Below are positions 35,127-44,069 of a DNA stretch of 64,000 bases, piece after piece. Source of the stretch: Roseomonas sp. (lineage in GTDB: Bacteria; Pseudomonadota; Alphaproteobacteria; Acetobacterales; Acetobacteraceae); NCBI GenBank assembly GCA_031180725.1, contig JAPSLO010000015.1, positions 62,001-126,000 of the forward strand, in the 5' to 3' direction. The stretch's first letter is position 1. Every line of letters starts with the position of its first letter. The notes below the pieces were generated by a model. It had not been told where the DNA came from, ran no database searches, and was given only the letters and a program-made list of their open reading frames with translations. The position numbers were made by a program, and so were the translations under genes.

Positions 35127-36179
35127 TCACTCCCGAAGGGGCAGGTTGGTGAATCGCGCATTGCCCAGCCCAGTGCCGATCGTCAGCACGCCCCAACGCG
35201 CCACATCGCGCAGGAAGGGCGCTTCCGAGAGGCCCTGGCACACCGCGTCATTGTGCAGAAGCACCGCCGGGTGTCCGCCGCCAGGCAGCGGCATCAGCTT
35301 CGCCAGCGCATGCGCCAGGCGGAAATCCGGCGCCTGCCAGTTGCCCGGCAGGTTCTCCGCCCCGCGCTCGATCCGGCCTTCGGAATCGATCACGCCCGGC
35401 AGGCCCAGCGCGACAACAGGGGCCAGGTCCAGCCCCGTCGCGGCGGCCTCGCCGGCCAGGTCGTTCAACATGCCGGCCAGACGGCCGATGGCAGCGACGC
35501 GGTCCACCTTCTCATCGGCATGGCGCCAGGACTGGCTGCGCCAGACACCCGCCGAGGCCATCTCCGGCGAGACGCCGAGCCGGGGCAGCACCACACCGGC
35601 GCGGAAGGAGGTGCCGCCCAGATCCGCCGTCAGCACGGCGTCATGCTGCTGCAGCACCGCCATCGGCACCAGCCGCGCCGCGCCGATCAGCCCGGCCTCG
35701 TCTGGATCGTGGCGGATCGGAGCGACGCGCAGCCCGATCCCCTCGGCCCTGATCAGGGCGGCGGCGCGGGTGATGGCCACTTCGCCGAAACGGGCGGAAC
35801 GCAGCCCGCCGCCCACCAGCAGACGCTGCGTGCCCTGCCATTCCGGCAGCATCAGGAAGCGGCGCACCACATCCACCAGTGTGCCGGCATAATCCTCGAT
35901 GGCGGCCTGCACCAGTCCGGCCGCGTCCGGCGCGCCGGTCAGCAGGGCCTCGTCCAGGGCTTCGCGCTCCGGTGTCTCCTCCGGCTCCGGTCCCAGCGGA
36001 TCCCGGTTGCGTGCCAGCTTCTGGCGCCATTCGGCCAGGATGTGGTCGAAGGCGCGATGGCTGGCGCGGTCGCCCACCTGGCCCTCCTCATCCGGCAGGT
36101 CCAGGCTGTAGGCGTCCAACCGCAGCCCGCGGAACATGTGCGGCGCCTGCGCAGGCAGGGTGATCTGGTCGTCCGGCAT
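35127..36179 (-). CDS. ROK/glucokinase-like protein with N-terminal extension
   Basis: A 350-residue protein whose C-terminal half has actin-like ATPase sugar-kinase motifs: phosphate 1 loop TADLGGTSFRAGVV (about residues 186-199), GLPGVIDSEGRIERGAENLPGNW (sugar-binding, ROK-like), HNDAVCQGLSEA and the late glycine loop LTIGTGLGN. The first 150 residues contain LLVGGGLRSARFGEVAITRAAALIRAEGIGLRVAPIRHDPDEAGLIGAARLVP, which itself resembles the last part of an acetate/sugar kinase fold. The order looks circularly permuted compared with ROK kinases. No sugar transporter is adjacent, so the substrate is unknown. GGGGGAAA precedes the ATG. Confidence 0.7.
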   Translation of the reverse strand: MPDDQITLPAQAPHMFRGLRLDAYSLDLPDEEGQVGDRASHRAFDHILAEWRQKLARNRDPLGPEPEETPEREALDEALLTGAPDAAGLVQAAIEDYAGTLVDVVRRFLMLPEWQGTQRLLVGGGLRSARFGEVAITRAAALIRAEGIGLRVAPIRHDPDEAGLIGAARLVPMAVLQQHDAVLTADLGGTSFRAGVVLPRLGVSPEMASAGVWRSQSWRHADEKVDRVAAIGRLAGMLNDLAGEAAATGLDLAPVVALGLPGVIDSEGRIERGAENLPGNWQAPDFRLAHALAKLMPLPGGGHPAVLLHNDAVCQGLSEAPFLRDVARWGVLTIGTGLGNARFTNLPLRE

Positions 36180-36281
36180 GGATTTCCCCCGCTGGAAGAC
36201 GCGCCAGCCCGGAGCGGGTTCCGGTTGACGGCGACGCCGGTCCCGGCCGCACCATGGGTGGATCAGGCGCGGGGGGCGGGC

Positions 36282-37004
36282 ATGAAGGGCAGAACGGGTC
36301 TGGGGCGGCGCGCTGTGCTGGCGGCACCCACGGCTCTGGCGGGCGCCGCCCTGGCACAGCCGGCCGCGGCAGTGGATCTGCTGCTGGTGCTGGCGGTGGA
36401 CGCCTCAGGCTCCATCGACACCGATGAATTCGCCCTGCAGCGGGAGGGGCTGGCGGAGGCGCTCTCCCACCCCGCGGTGCTGGCGGGCATCCTCTCCGGC
36501 CCGCGGAGCGCCATAGGGGTGGCGATGGTGGAATGGGGCGCGCCGGGCGGGGCAGTGACGGTGGTCGACTGGATGCGCATCGCCGATGCGGCCTCCGCCG
36601 CCGCGGCTGCCGGAGCCTTCCGCGATGCACCGCGTTCCCGTCAGTCCTTCAACGCCATCGGTGATGCGCTGGTCCATGCCGGCGCGCTGCTGCGCGCCGC
36701 ACCCTGGGCGGCGGCGGAACGCACCATCGACGTCTCGGGCGACGGCCCCGACATGCGCAGCCATGTCGGCGCTCCGGCCGCGCGGGATGCGCTGGTGGCG
36801 GCAGGCGTCACGGTGAACGCGCTGGCCATCGAGGCGTCCAGCGCCTGGCGCGACGGGCGCCTGGCCGCACTCTATGAGCGCGACGTCGTCGGCGGGCCTG
36901 GTGCCTTTGTGATGCGGGCGGAAGGCCGGGCGGACTTCGCGCGCGCCATCCGTGCCAAGCTGATCCACGAGATCGCCGCCGCGCCCGGAGCGGAATCGGT
37001 GTGA
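36282..37004 (+). CDS. DUF1194 von Willebrand factor A-like protein
   Basis: A 240-residue exported protein of the DUF1194 family. The N-terminus MKGRTGLGRRAVLAAPTALAGAALAQPAAA is a signal peptide with an Arg-Arg pair (Sec or Tat). The mature part begins VDLLLVLAVDASGSIDTDEF, in which DASGS is the metal-ion-dependent adhesion site (MIDAS) of vWA domains, followed by FNAIGDALVHAG and IDVSGDGPDM. Function is unknown; extracytoplasmic protein binding is expected from the fold. The upstream frame is open for a kilobase but is the complement of the kinase gene; the ATG at 36282 begins the signal peptide. Confidence 0.85.
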   Translation: MKGRTGLGRRAVLAAPTALAGAALAQPAAAVDLLLVLAVDASGSIDTDEFALQREGLAEALSHPAVLAGILSGPRSAIGVAMVEWGAPGGAVTVVDWMRIADAASAAAAAGAFRDAPRSRQSFNAIGDALVHAGALLRAAPWAAAERTIDVSGDGPDMRSHVGAPAARDALVAAGVTVNALAIEASSAWRDGRLAALYERDVVGGPGAFVMRAEGRADFARAIRAKLIHEIAAAPGAESV

Positions 37005-37154
37005 ACGCATGCGGCCGTGCCACGGCACGCGGCGGCGTGCCCAAGCACTGGGCAGGTTTCGTCCGGGGCGTGATGTCGCCGCCTGCCGGTCCCCTTTGCA
37101 GGGGGCGCGCTTTCCGCGACAAAATGGCGTTGACAGGGAAGCTGGACCTCGGAC

Positions 37155-38651
37155 GTGGCGGCGACGAGCAAGACCCAAGCGGCTGACGCCTTCGATGAGA
37201 TGCAGGATGTAGGTGGTGTGCGGCCTGCCTATGCCGGCATCGCCCGATGGATCGAAGCCCATGGGTTGCAGGCGCTGGCCGCCAAGCGGGCCGAGGCGGA
37301 GGCGCTGTTCCGCCGGGTGGGCATCACCTTCGCAGTCTATGGTGAAGGTGGCGATCCCGAACGCCTGATCCCCTTCGACGTCATTCCCCGCATCCTGGCC
37401 CGCAGCGAATGGGACCGGCTGGCCCGAGGCCTGACGCAGCGGGTGAAGGCGCTGAACGCCTTCATTGGCGATGTGTACAACCGGCAGGAGATCCTGCGCG
37501 CCGGCAAGGTGCCCGCCGCGCTGGTCACTAGCAACGAGGCCTTCTGCCAGCCCATGCTCGGCTTCACGCCGCCCGCCGGCGTCTTCACCCACATCTCCGG
37601 CATCGACCTGGTGCGTACCGGGCCGGACGAGTTCTGGGTGCTGGAAGACAATTGCCGCACGCCTTCCGGCGTTTCCTATATGCTGGAGAACCGGGAGGCG
37701 ATGCTGCGCCTGTTCCCGGGGCTCTGCGCCGACCACCGGCTGGCGCCGGTGGGGCATTACCCGGAAGAACTGCTGGAAACGCTGAAGGAAGCCGCGCCGC
37801 CCAACTGCAAGGGCGCGCCATGCGTCGCGATCCTGACACCTGGCCACTACAACAGCGCCTATTACGAGCATTGCTTCCTGGCCGACGAAATGGGCGTGGA
37901 GGTGGTGGAGGGCGCCGATCTCTGCGTGCAGGACGACGTCGTTTACATGCGCACTACCGCCGGGCCCCGGCGGGTGGACGTGCTGTACCGGCGGGTGGAT
38001 GACGACTACCTGGATCCGCTTGTCTTCAAGCCGGAGAGCATGCTGGGCGTGCCCGGCATCTTCGGCGCCTACCGCGCCGGAAACATCACCCTGGCCAATG
38101 CACCCGGCGCCGGCATCGCGGATGACAAGGCCATCTACCCATTCGTGCCGGAGATGATCCGCTTCTACCTGGGCGAGGAGCCCATCCTGCAGAACGTTCC
38201 CACTTTTCTTTGCGAGCGCGAGGAGGACCGAGCCTTCGTTCTGGCGAATATCGAGAAGCTGGTGGTGAAGCTGGCGCGAGGCTCAGGTGGCTACGGCATG
38301 CTGGTGGGGCCACACGCCAGCGCGGCGCAGCGTGAGGAATTCGCCCGGCGCATCACGGCGAAGCCGCAGGATTACATCGCCCAGCCCACCCTGGCGCTGT
38401 CCACCGTGCCGACGCTGACAGATAACGGCATCACGCCGCGGCATGTGGATCTGCGCCCCTACGTCCTGATGGGCAAGGAGGTGCGCATCGTGCCGGGCGG
38501 CCTAACGCGGGTGGCGCTGCGGGAGGGATCGCTGGTGGTGAATTCTTCCCAGGGCGGGGGCACAAAGGACACCTGGGTGGTGGATGACGGGCCCCTGATG
38601 GTGCAGAGCCAGACGTTGGGCGGTATGGCGCAGACGCAAGGGATGGGCTGA
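37155..38651 (+). CDS. Circularly permuted type 2 ATP-grasp protein
   Basis: A 498-residue protein of the circularly permuted ATP-grasp family (former DUF404/DUF407), thought to make an amide or peptide bond. Family text: ITFAVYGEGGDPERLIPFDVIPRI, FIGDVYNRQEIL, GIDLVRTGPDEFWVLEDNCRTPSGVSYMLENRE, ILTPGHYNSAYYEHCFLADEMGVEVVEG, VKLARGSGGYGMLVGP and HVDLRPYVLMGKEVRIVPGGLTRVAL. The start is GTG at 37155; ATG 37200 is a possible shorter start. The alpha-E gene follows after 11 nt, the conserved partner. The transglutaminase-like gene that often completes this set is absent here. Confidence 0.9.
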   Translation: MAATSKTQAADAFDEMQDVGGVRPAYAGIARWIEAHGLQALAAKRAEAEALFRRVGITFAVYGEGGDPERLIPFDVIPRILARSEWDRLARGLTQRVKALNAFIGDVYNRQEILRAGKVPAALVTSNEAFCQPMLGFTPPAGVFTHISGIDLVRTGPDEFWVLEDNCRTPSGVSYMLENREAMLRLFPGLCADHRLAPVGHYPEELLETLKEAAPPNCKGAPCVAILTPGHYNSAYYEHCFLADEMGVEVVEGADLCVQDDVVYMRTTAGPRRVDVLYRRVDDDYLDPLVFKPESMLGVPGIFGAYRAGNITLANAPGAGIADDKAIYPFVPEMIRFYLGEEPILQNVPTFLCEREEDRAFVLANIEKLVVKLARGSGGYGMLVGPHASAAQREEFARRITAKPQDYIAQPTLALSTVPTLTDNGITPRHVDLRPYVLMGKEVRIVPGGLTRVALREGSLVVNSSQGGGTKDTWVVDDGPLMVQSQTLGGMAQTQGMG

Positions 38652-38662
38652 GGCGCGCGCGC

Positions 38663-39604
38663 ATGCTCTCCCGCACCGCCGACAGCCTCTACTGGATGGG
38701 TCGCTACACGGAGCGCGCCGGCAATATCGCGCGCGGCATGCAGGTGGCGCTGCGCATGGCCAGCCTGGCCGGCAGCCTGCAGAAATCCCGCGACGAGTGG
38801 CACAATCTGCTGGTCGCCACCGGCGCGGAGCACGGCTTCAAGGCCACTGGCCGGGGCGCCACCCCGGAAGCGGTGATCGCCTGGCTGGCGCTAGAGACGG
38901 AGAATTCCTCCTCTATCGCCAATTGCATCGAGGCCGCGCGCCGTAATGGCCGCGCCGTGCGCACCGCGTTGACCGTCGATATGTGGGAGGCGTTGAACGA
39001 CACTTGGCGCGAGATGCGGGTGCGGTCCGCTACCGCGACCGGCCAGGATGCCCTGCCCGGGTTCCTGGATTGGGTGCGGGCGCGCACGCTGCTGTTCAAT
39101 GGCGCTGCCGCCGACACCATGCTGCGCGACCAAGGTTGGCTGTTCGTGCATCTGGGTGTGATGCTGGAACGCGCAGACAACACCGCCCGGCTTCTGGATG
39201 CGAAGCACGAGGCACTGACCGCATCGAAGGATGAAGGCACTGTGGCCTATGCCGAATGGCAGGCGCTGCTGCGCAGCGTCTCCGCGCTGCGGTCCTTCCA
39301 GTGGGTGTACCATACGCGGCTGGAGCCGAAGCTGGTGGCGGAGCTGATGATCTTCCGCCCGGAACTGCCGCGGTCCCTGCTGGCCTGCCACCGCCGCGTG
39401 CTGCATGCCCTGGAGGGCATCGCGGAAGCCACCGAGGGCCGCCGCGGCGACCCGCAGCGTATTGCCGCCGAGATCCACGACAGGCTGGCCAAGGGCCGCG
39501 TGGAAGACATCATGGCCCGCGGCCTGCATGACTGGCTGACAACCCAGATCGACCGCAATATCGAACTGGGGAACGCGATCCAGGCGCTGTACCTGAACGG
39601 GTAG
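38663..39604 (+). CDS. Alpha-E domain-containing protein (DUF403)
   Basis: A 313-residue all-helical alpha-E protein. It begins with the family hallmark MLSRTADSLYWMGRYTERAGNIARGMQ and contains WLALETENSSSIANCIEAARRNGRAVRTALTVDMWEALN and FVHLGVMLERADNTARLLDAKH. It is the usual partner of the permuted ATP-grasp protein just upstream; the pair is suspected to make or modify a peptide-like compound, but no product is established. The ATG is 11 nt after the preceding stop, indicating one transcript. Confidence 0.92.
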   Translation: MLSRTADSLYWMGRYTERAGNIARGMQVALRMASLAGSLQKSRDEWHNLLVATGAEHGFKATGRGATPEAVIAWLALETENSSSIANCIEAARRNGRAVRTALTVDMWEALNDTWREMRVRSATATGQDALPGFLDWVRARTLLFNGAAADTMLRDQGWLFVHLGVMLERADNTARLLDAKHEALTASKDEGTVAYAEWQALLRSVSALRSFQWVYHTRLEPKLVAELMIFRPELPRSLLACHRRVLHALEGIAEATEGRRGDPQRIAAEIHDRLAKGRVEDIMARGLHDWLTTQIDRNIELGNAIQALYLNG

Positions 39605-39612
39605 AGGCCGAG

Positions 39613-40590
39613 CTAACCCGGCTCCTCGGCGCCCGGCCAGAACAGTTCCTTCGTCGTCACGCGCCGGCCGCCGACGCCCTGCTCGGCGCACCAGTCGAGG
39701 AACGCGTCTATAGTCACGCGGTTGCGTGCCACGCCATAGGGCCAGGGATCCTCGCCGAACAGGGCGCGCTGCTCCTCGGCCAAGGTCCAGGCCCAGGGAT
39801 GGGGGATGCGGGACGCCATGCTGTCCGCCAGCCGCGCCTGGCTGCGGCGCTTGGCCGCTTCGAAGCCCGCCAGGAGGGCAGCCGGCAGCCAGGGATTGGC
39901 CTCCACCACGCTGCGCCGGATCGCGATCAGATGCATGATCGGGAAGACGCCGGTGCGCCTCAGGTAGTCGCGTTCCGCCCGCGCGACGTCCGGCACCAGG
40001 CGCCGGAAACGTCCTTCGAAATAGCCGCGCGGCGGCTGCGCGCTGAGCACCGCATCCACCTCGCCCGCCGCCAATAGCGTATCCAGCGACGTCTCTGGCC
40101 GGCTGGACCGCTTGAGGCCGGCAGGGAAATGGAAGCGCAAGGTCTCCACCCGGCCGGGCGCATCCAGCCCGGCCTGCACCCATTCCATCTCGGCTGGCGC
40201 AATGCCGATCTCGTGCTGCAGCCACCCGCGCGCATAGATCCCGGCGGTCATCGCCCAATCCGGATCGCCGATGCGGCGGCCGCGCAAGTCCTCTGGCCGC
40301 TGCACCGGCCCGTCCGGCCGGACGAAGAAGGCCGAGAGGCGGAACATGCGAGAGGGGAAAACCGGGATCGCGACCAGGCTCTCGTCGCCGGCCGCGACGC
40401 GTGCGACATGCATGCCGAAGGACATTTCATGCGCGTCCCATTCGGCGCCGTGCAGCGCACGCTGAAAGATTTCGCCGACCGGCAACTGCTCCACCGCAAG
40501 TGTCACGCCAGGCACGCGCACCGCGCCGGAGAGCAGGTCGCGTACATGGTCGTAGTCCGAGACGGCGAGCCGCAGCGGGAGATCGGCCAT
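39613..40590 (-). CDS. 4,5-Dihydroxyphthalate decarboxylase-like / periplasmic-binding fold protein
   Basis: A 325-residue protein of the family annotated 4,5-dihydroxyphthalate decarboxylase (Pht5-like), which has a periplasmic-binding-protein fold but no signal peptide. Text such as LPLRLAVSDYDHVRDLLSGAVRVPGVTL, AHEMSFGMHVARVAAGDESLVAIPVFPSRMFRLSAFFV, RRIGDPDWAMTAGIYARGWLQHEIG and FPIMHLIAIRRSVV supports this. It could be a decarboxylase or a cytosolic binding protein. It follows the Bug gene by 2 nt and is the last gene of a minus-strand unit (molybdenum hydroxylase, Bug, this), so a role in aromatic-acid catabolism is likely. Confidence 0.78.
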   Translation of the reverse strand: MADLPLRLAVSDYDHVRDLLSGAVRVPGVTLAVEQLPVGEIFQRALHGAEWDAHEMSFGMHVARVAAGDESLVAIPVFPSRMFRLSAFFVRPDGPVQRPEDLRGRRIGDPDWAMTAGIYARGWLQHEIGIAPAEMEWVQAGLDAPGRVETLRFHFPAGLKRSSRPETSLDTLLAAGEVDAVLSAQPPRGYFEGRFRRLVPDVARAERDYLRRTGVFPIMHLIAIRRSVVEANPWLPAALLAGFEAAKRRSQARLADSMASRIPHPWAWTLAEEQRALFGEDPWPYGVARNRVTIDAFLDWCAEQGVGGRRVTTKELFWPGAEEPG

Positions 40591-40592
40591 GC

Positions 40593-41570
40593 TCAGCGGT
40601 CCCGCGCGCCGGGGCTCATCGCGGCGGCGCGCAGCACCGGTGCCTCGTCGCGCATCAGGGCGGCCATCTCCTCCGGCGTATTGCCCACGGGGATATTGCC
40701 CAGCGTCTCCAGCCGCGCGGCCACCTCGGGCAGGCGCACGATCTCGCCCACTTCCTTCGCCACGCGCTGGATGATGGCGGGCGACGTGCCGGCCGGGGCC
40801 ACAAAGCCGTTCCAGTTCACCACGACGAATCCCGGCAGACTTTCCGAGAGGGTCGGCACATCCGGCAGCTGCTTCATCCGCTCCGGCCCGCTGATCGCCA
40901 GGATGCGCAGCTTCCCATCCCGCGCCAGCGGCAGCAGGTCCCCGGGTACGCCAGTGAGCATCTGCACGCGGCCGGCCAGCGTCTCCGTCACGCTCTGCGC
41001 GCCGCCGCGGAAGGGCACATGCACGATGTCGAGCCCCATGCGATGCACCCAAAGCGCCGCGGCGAGCTGCGTGATGGTGCCGGTGCCGGCGGAGCCGTAG
41101 TTGAGCTGTCCGGGCCGCGCACGCACCAGGGCAACGAACTCCTCCAGGTTGCGCACGGGCAGCGAGGGCAGCACGCCGATCAGCGCGGAATTCTGGCCGA
41201 CGATGCTGACGGGTGTGAAGTCGCGGTCGGGATCATAGTTGACCGGCTGCAGATGCGGCAGGATGCCGGTCTGCGTATTGCCGCAGAAGAACAGCGTGTA
41301 GCCATCCGGCGTCGAGCGCGCCACGTATTCGGCGGCCACTTGGCCGTTGGCGCCGGCACGGTTGTCCGCGACGAAGGGCTGACCAAGCCGCGTGGTGAGG
41401 TGCTGCGCGGCGATGCGCGCCATGGTGTCCGTGCCGCCGCCGGGTGGGTAGGGGATCACCACGCGCACCGGGCGGCTCGGCCAGTCGCCGGTCTGCGCGC
41501 GCGCCACCAGCGGCGCTGCGGAGAATGCTGCGGCCAGGCGCAACACGCTGCGCCGAGTCATACCCGTCAT
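40593..41570 (-). CDS. Bug-family tripartite tricarboxylate transporter binding protein
   Basis: A 325-residue extracytoplasmic solute receptor of the Bug (TctC) family: WPSRPVRVVIPYPPGGGTDTMARI, GANGQVAAEYVARSTPDGYTLFF, LNYGSAGTGTITQLAAALW and VPFRGGAQSVTETLAGRVQML are hallmarks. The N-terminus MTRRSVLRLAAAFSAAPLVARA is a signal peptide with twin arginines. I chose the ATG at 41570 (AAGGA 9 nt upstream); ATG 41591 would overlap the preceding gene. No TctA/TctB membrane partners are in the window, as is common for Bug proteins. It probably binds a carboxylic acid handled by the same operon. Confidence 0.92.
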   Translation of the reverse strand: MTGMTRRSVLRLAAAFSAAPLVARAQTGDWPSRPVRVVIPYPPGGGTDTMARIAAQHLTTRLGQPFVADNRAGANGQVAAEYVARSTPDGYTLFFCGNTQTGILPHLQPVNYDPDRDFTPVSIVGQNSALIGVLPSLPVRNLEEFVALVRARPGQLNYGSAGTGTITQLAAALWVHRMGLDIVHVPFRGGAQSVTETLAGRVQMLTGVPGDLLPLARDGKLRILAISGPERMKQLPDVPTLSESLPGFVVVNWNGFVAPAGTSPAIIQRVAKEVGEIVRLPEVAARLETLGNIPVGNTPEEMAALMRDEAPVLRAAAMSPGARDR

Positions 41571-41587
41571 CGCCTCTCGCTCCTTCG

Positions 41588-43927
41588 TCACGAATGCAGG
41601 GCTCGCCAGATGCGTTCGGGCGTAGCCGGCATATCCAGGTGGCGCACGCCGTGTGGCGCGAGCGCATTGAGGATGGCGCCCATCACCGCGGGTGGCGCGC
41701 CGATGGTCCCGGCCTCGCCGCCGCCCTTCGCGCCGAGCGGGTTCACCTCCGTCGGCTGCGGATTCTCCAGCAGCCCAATCTCCGGCAGATCCACAGCGCG
41801 CGGCATCGCGTAGTCCATGAAGGAGGCGGTCAGAAGCTGGCCGCTCTCACGATCGTGCAGCACCTGTTCCGCCACCGCCTGGCCGATGCCCTGCGCCACG
41901 CCGCCATGCACCTGGCCCGCCAGCATGGCGTGGTCCACGACCGTGCCGACATCGTCCACCACCAGGTAGCGCAGGATGCGCGCGGCGCCCGTATCCGGGT
42001 CGATCTCCACCTCGCAGGCATGGCAGCCATTGGGATAGGTCGGTGCCGCGGCAGCGAAGATGGCGGCCTGGTCCAGGCCGGGTTCCATCCCCGGTGGCAA
42101 CCGCGCGGGCGTGAAGGCGGCGCGGATTACATCGGCCAGCTTCAGCGCGCGATCGGTGCCGGCGACCTGGAAGCAGCCGCCCTCGAAGGTGATGTCGGCT
42201 TCCGCGGCCTCCAGCAGATGCGCGGCGATGGCGCGACCCTTGGCGATCACCTTCTCCGCCGCCAGGGCGAGCGCCGAGCCGGCCGCAGCGACCGAGCGGG
42301 AGCCGAAAGTGCCGCGACCGAAGGGGACGAGATCCGTATCGCCCTGCACGACGCGGATGGCAGCGGCCGGCACGCCAAGCCGCGCGCCGAGAAGATTGGC
42401 AAAGACCGTCTCGTGACCCTGACCGTTGGAGTTCGTCCCCACCAGCAGGGTAATGCCACCATCCGGGTCGAAGCGGATATCCGCGCGTTCCTCGGCCGGC
42501 GCGCCGAGCGGGCCGCCGGCCTGTTCGATGGCATTGGCAATGCCGATGCCGCGCAGCATGCCGCGCGCGGCTGCTTCGGCCCGGCGGGCTGGGAAGCCAT
42601 CCCAGTCGATGGCATCCAGCGCCATCGCCATCCCCCGGGCGAAGTCGCCACTGTCATAGGTGAAGACCAGGCCGGTGCGATAGGGCAGGGCGGCGTTCGG
42701 GATCAGGTTGCGGCGGCGCAATTCCGCGCGGTCCATGCCGATCTCGGCGGCCGCTGCGTCGATCAGGCGCTCCGTCACATAGATCGCCTCCGGCCGCCCG
42801 GCGCCACGATAGGGGGCGGTGGGCGCGGTATTGGTGAAGACGGCGCGCACGCGGGCGTGGATCGCGGGCGTCGTATAGACGCAGGCGAGGGAGCCCAGAT
42901 TGTTGGACATGGAATGTGCGCCGCGCAACGCGACCTGCGCGCCGATGGCGGCGACGGTGTCCACCTGCAAGGCCAGGAAGCGGCCTTCCGCATCCAGCGC
43001 CAGGGCGCAGTCCGTGACATTGTCCCGCGCCTGGTCGTCGGCCAGAAAGCCGTCACTGCGGTCGGCTGTCCAGGCCACCGGCCGGCTCAGGCGCTGCGCG
43101 AGCCACAGCAGCAGCCCGTATTCGCGGAACAACCCGCCCTTCATGCCGAAGCCGCCGCCCACATCCGGCGAGATGACGCGCAGCGCGCGTTCCGGCACCT
43201 TCAGGATCTGGGTGGCCAGCACCGAACGCAGCTGGTGCGGCGTCTGCAAGGGCGCCGTCAGCGTGAAGCGTCCTTCAGCGCGATCCCATTGGCCAATGGC
43301 GGCGCGGGGCTCGATTGGGTTCGCGCAGATGCGCTGGTTGACCAGGCGCAGGCGCGTGACGTGATGGGCCCGCGCGAAGGCTGCACGCACCGCGGCGGCG
43401 TCGCCCACCTCATAGGTGAAGCAGATGTTGCCAGGCGCTTCCGGCCAGATCTGCGGGGCGCCGGGCGCTGCGGCGGCGTCGGTATCCGTAACGGAAGGCA
43501 GCGGCGCGTAGTCCACGAGCAGTGCTTCCGCCGCGTCGCGGGCCTGGGCGCGTGTCTCGGCTACCACCGCTGCCACGGCATCGCCAACATGCCGCACCCG
43601 GTCGGTGACGAGCAGGCGATGCGGCGGCTGGACGATATCCAGCAGCCCACCGCTGGCGTCGCGCGGGCGGCTGACGCAGGGAATGGTGCCAAGCCCCGCC
43701 GCCTCCACATCGGCGCCCGTCACGACGGAAAGCACGCCGGGCATGGCTCGCGCGGCGGAGGAATCGATGCCGCGGATCTCTGCATGGGCATGCGGTGAGC
43801 GCAGCACCACCATCCAGGCCGCGCGATCCGGGGTCAGGTCAACCGTGAAGCGACCGAGTCCCCGCAGGAGCCGCGCGTCCTCGACCCTGTGGCGATGACT
43901 GCCGCCCTGCCTGCCGAACTTCTCCAT
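41588..43927 (-). CDS. Molybdenum hydroxylase large subunit (xanthine dehydrogenase/CoxL family)
   Basis: A 779-residue molybdopterin-binding large subunit. Visible are the N-terminal fold (HRVEDARLLRGLGRFTVDL; HVGDAVAAVVAET), ISPDVGGGFGMKGG (cofactor binding), active-site loop APYRGAGRPE and the catalytic Glu in KGGGEAGTIGAPPA near residue 740. The loop is the AYRGAGR type (form II, CoxL-like), not the AYRCSFR loop of true CO dehydrogenase, so an organic substrate is likely. The FAD and 2Fe-2S subunits are not in the window, so partners must be encoded elsewhere. First intact gene of the unit; a broken FAD-oxidase gene lies just upstream. Confidence 0.9.
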   Translation of the reverse strand: MEKFGRQGGSHRHRVEDARLLRGLGRFTVDLTPDRAAWMVVLRSPHAHAEIRGIDSSAARAMPGVLSVVTGADVEAAGLGTIPCVSRPRDASGGLLDIVQPPHRLLVTDRVRHVGDAVAAVVAETRAQARDAAEALLVDYAPLPSVTDTDAAAAPGAPQIWPEAPGNICFTYEVGDAAAVRAAFARAHHVTRLRLVNQRICANPIEPRAAIGQWDRAEGRFTLTAPLQTPHQLRSVLATQILKVPERALRVISPDVGGGFGMKGGLFREYGLLLWLAQRLSRPVAWTADRSDGFLADDQARDNVTDCALALDAEGRFLALQVDTVAAIGAQVALRGAHSMSNNLGSLACVYTTPAIHARVRAVFTNTAPTAPYRGAGRPEAIYVTERLIDAAAAEIGMDRAELRRRNLIPNAALPYRTGLVFTYDSGDFARGMAMALDAIDWDGFPARRAEAAARGMLRGIGIANAIEQAGGPLGAPAEERADIRFDPDGGITLLVGTNSNGQGHETVFANLLGARLGVPAAAIRVVQGDTDLVPFGRGTFGSRSVAAAGSALALAAEKVIAKGRAIAAHLLEAAEADITFEGGCFQVAGTDRALKLADVIRAAFTPARLPPGMEPGLDQAAIFAAAAPTYPNGCHACEVEIDPDTGAARILRYLVVDDVGTVVDHAMLAGQVHGGVAQGIGQAVAEQVLHDRESGQLLTASFMDYAMPRAVDLPEIGLLENPQPTEVNPLGAKGGGEAGTIGAPPAVMGAILNALAPHGVRHLDMPATPERIWRALHS

Positions 43928-44069
43928 TCGTTTTCGTTACCCCGGCAACCCGCCGCGAGAAAGGCCCATTCGTCACACGGCAGGAAGATAGGGCGCGCCG
44001 TAGCCGTGCATCATCCGACGGCGTTCGGCCAATCAGCTGGCGGAGTGCGCTGTTCCAGCCTTGGCCGGC

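Noticed and set aside
35253-36281. N-terminal extension of the DUF1194 protein by more than 300 residues
   Set aside because: The extension is antisense to the ROK-like kinase; the ATG at 36282 starts a normal signal peptide.
41444-43798. 784-residue plus-strand frame over the molybdenum hydroxylase gene
   Set aside because: Shadow of the minus-strand gene, which carries all cofactor and catalytic motifs.
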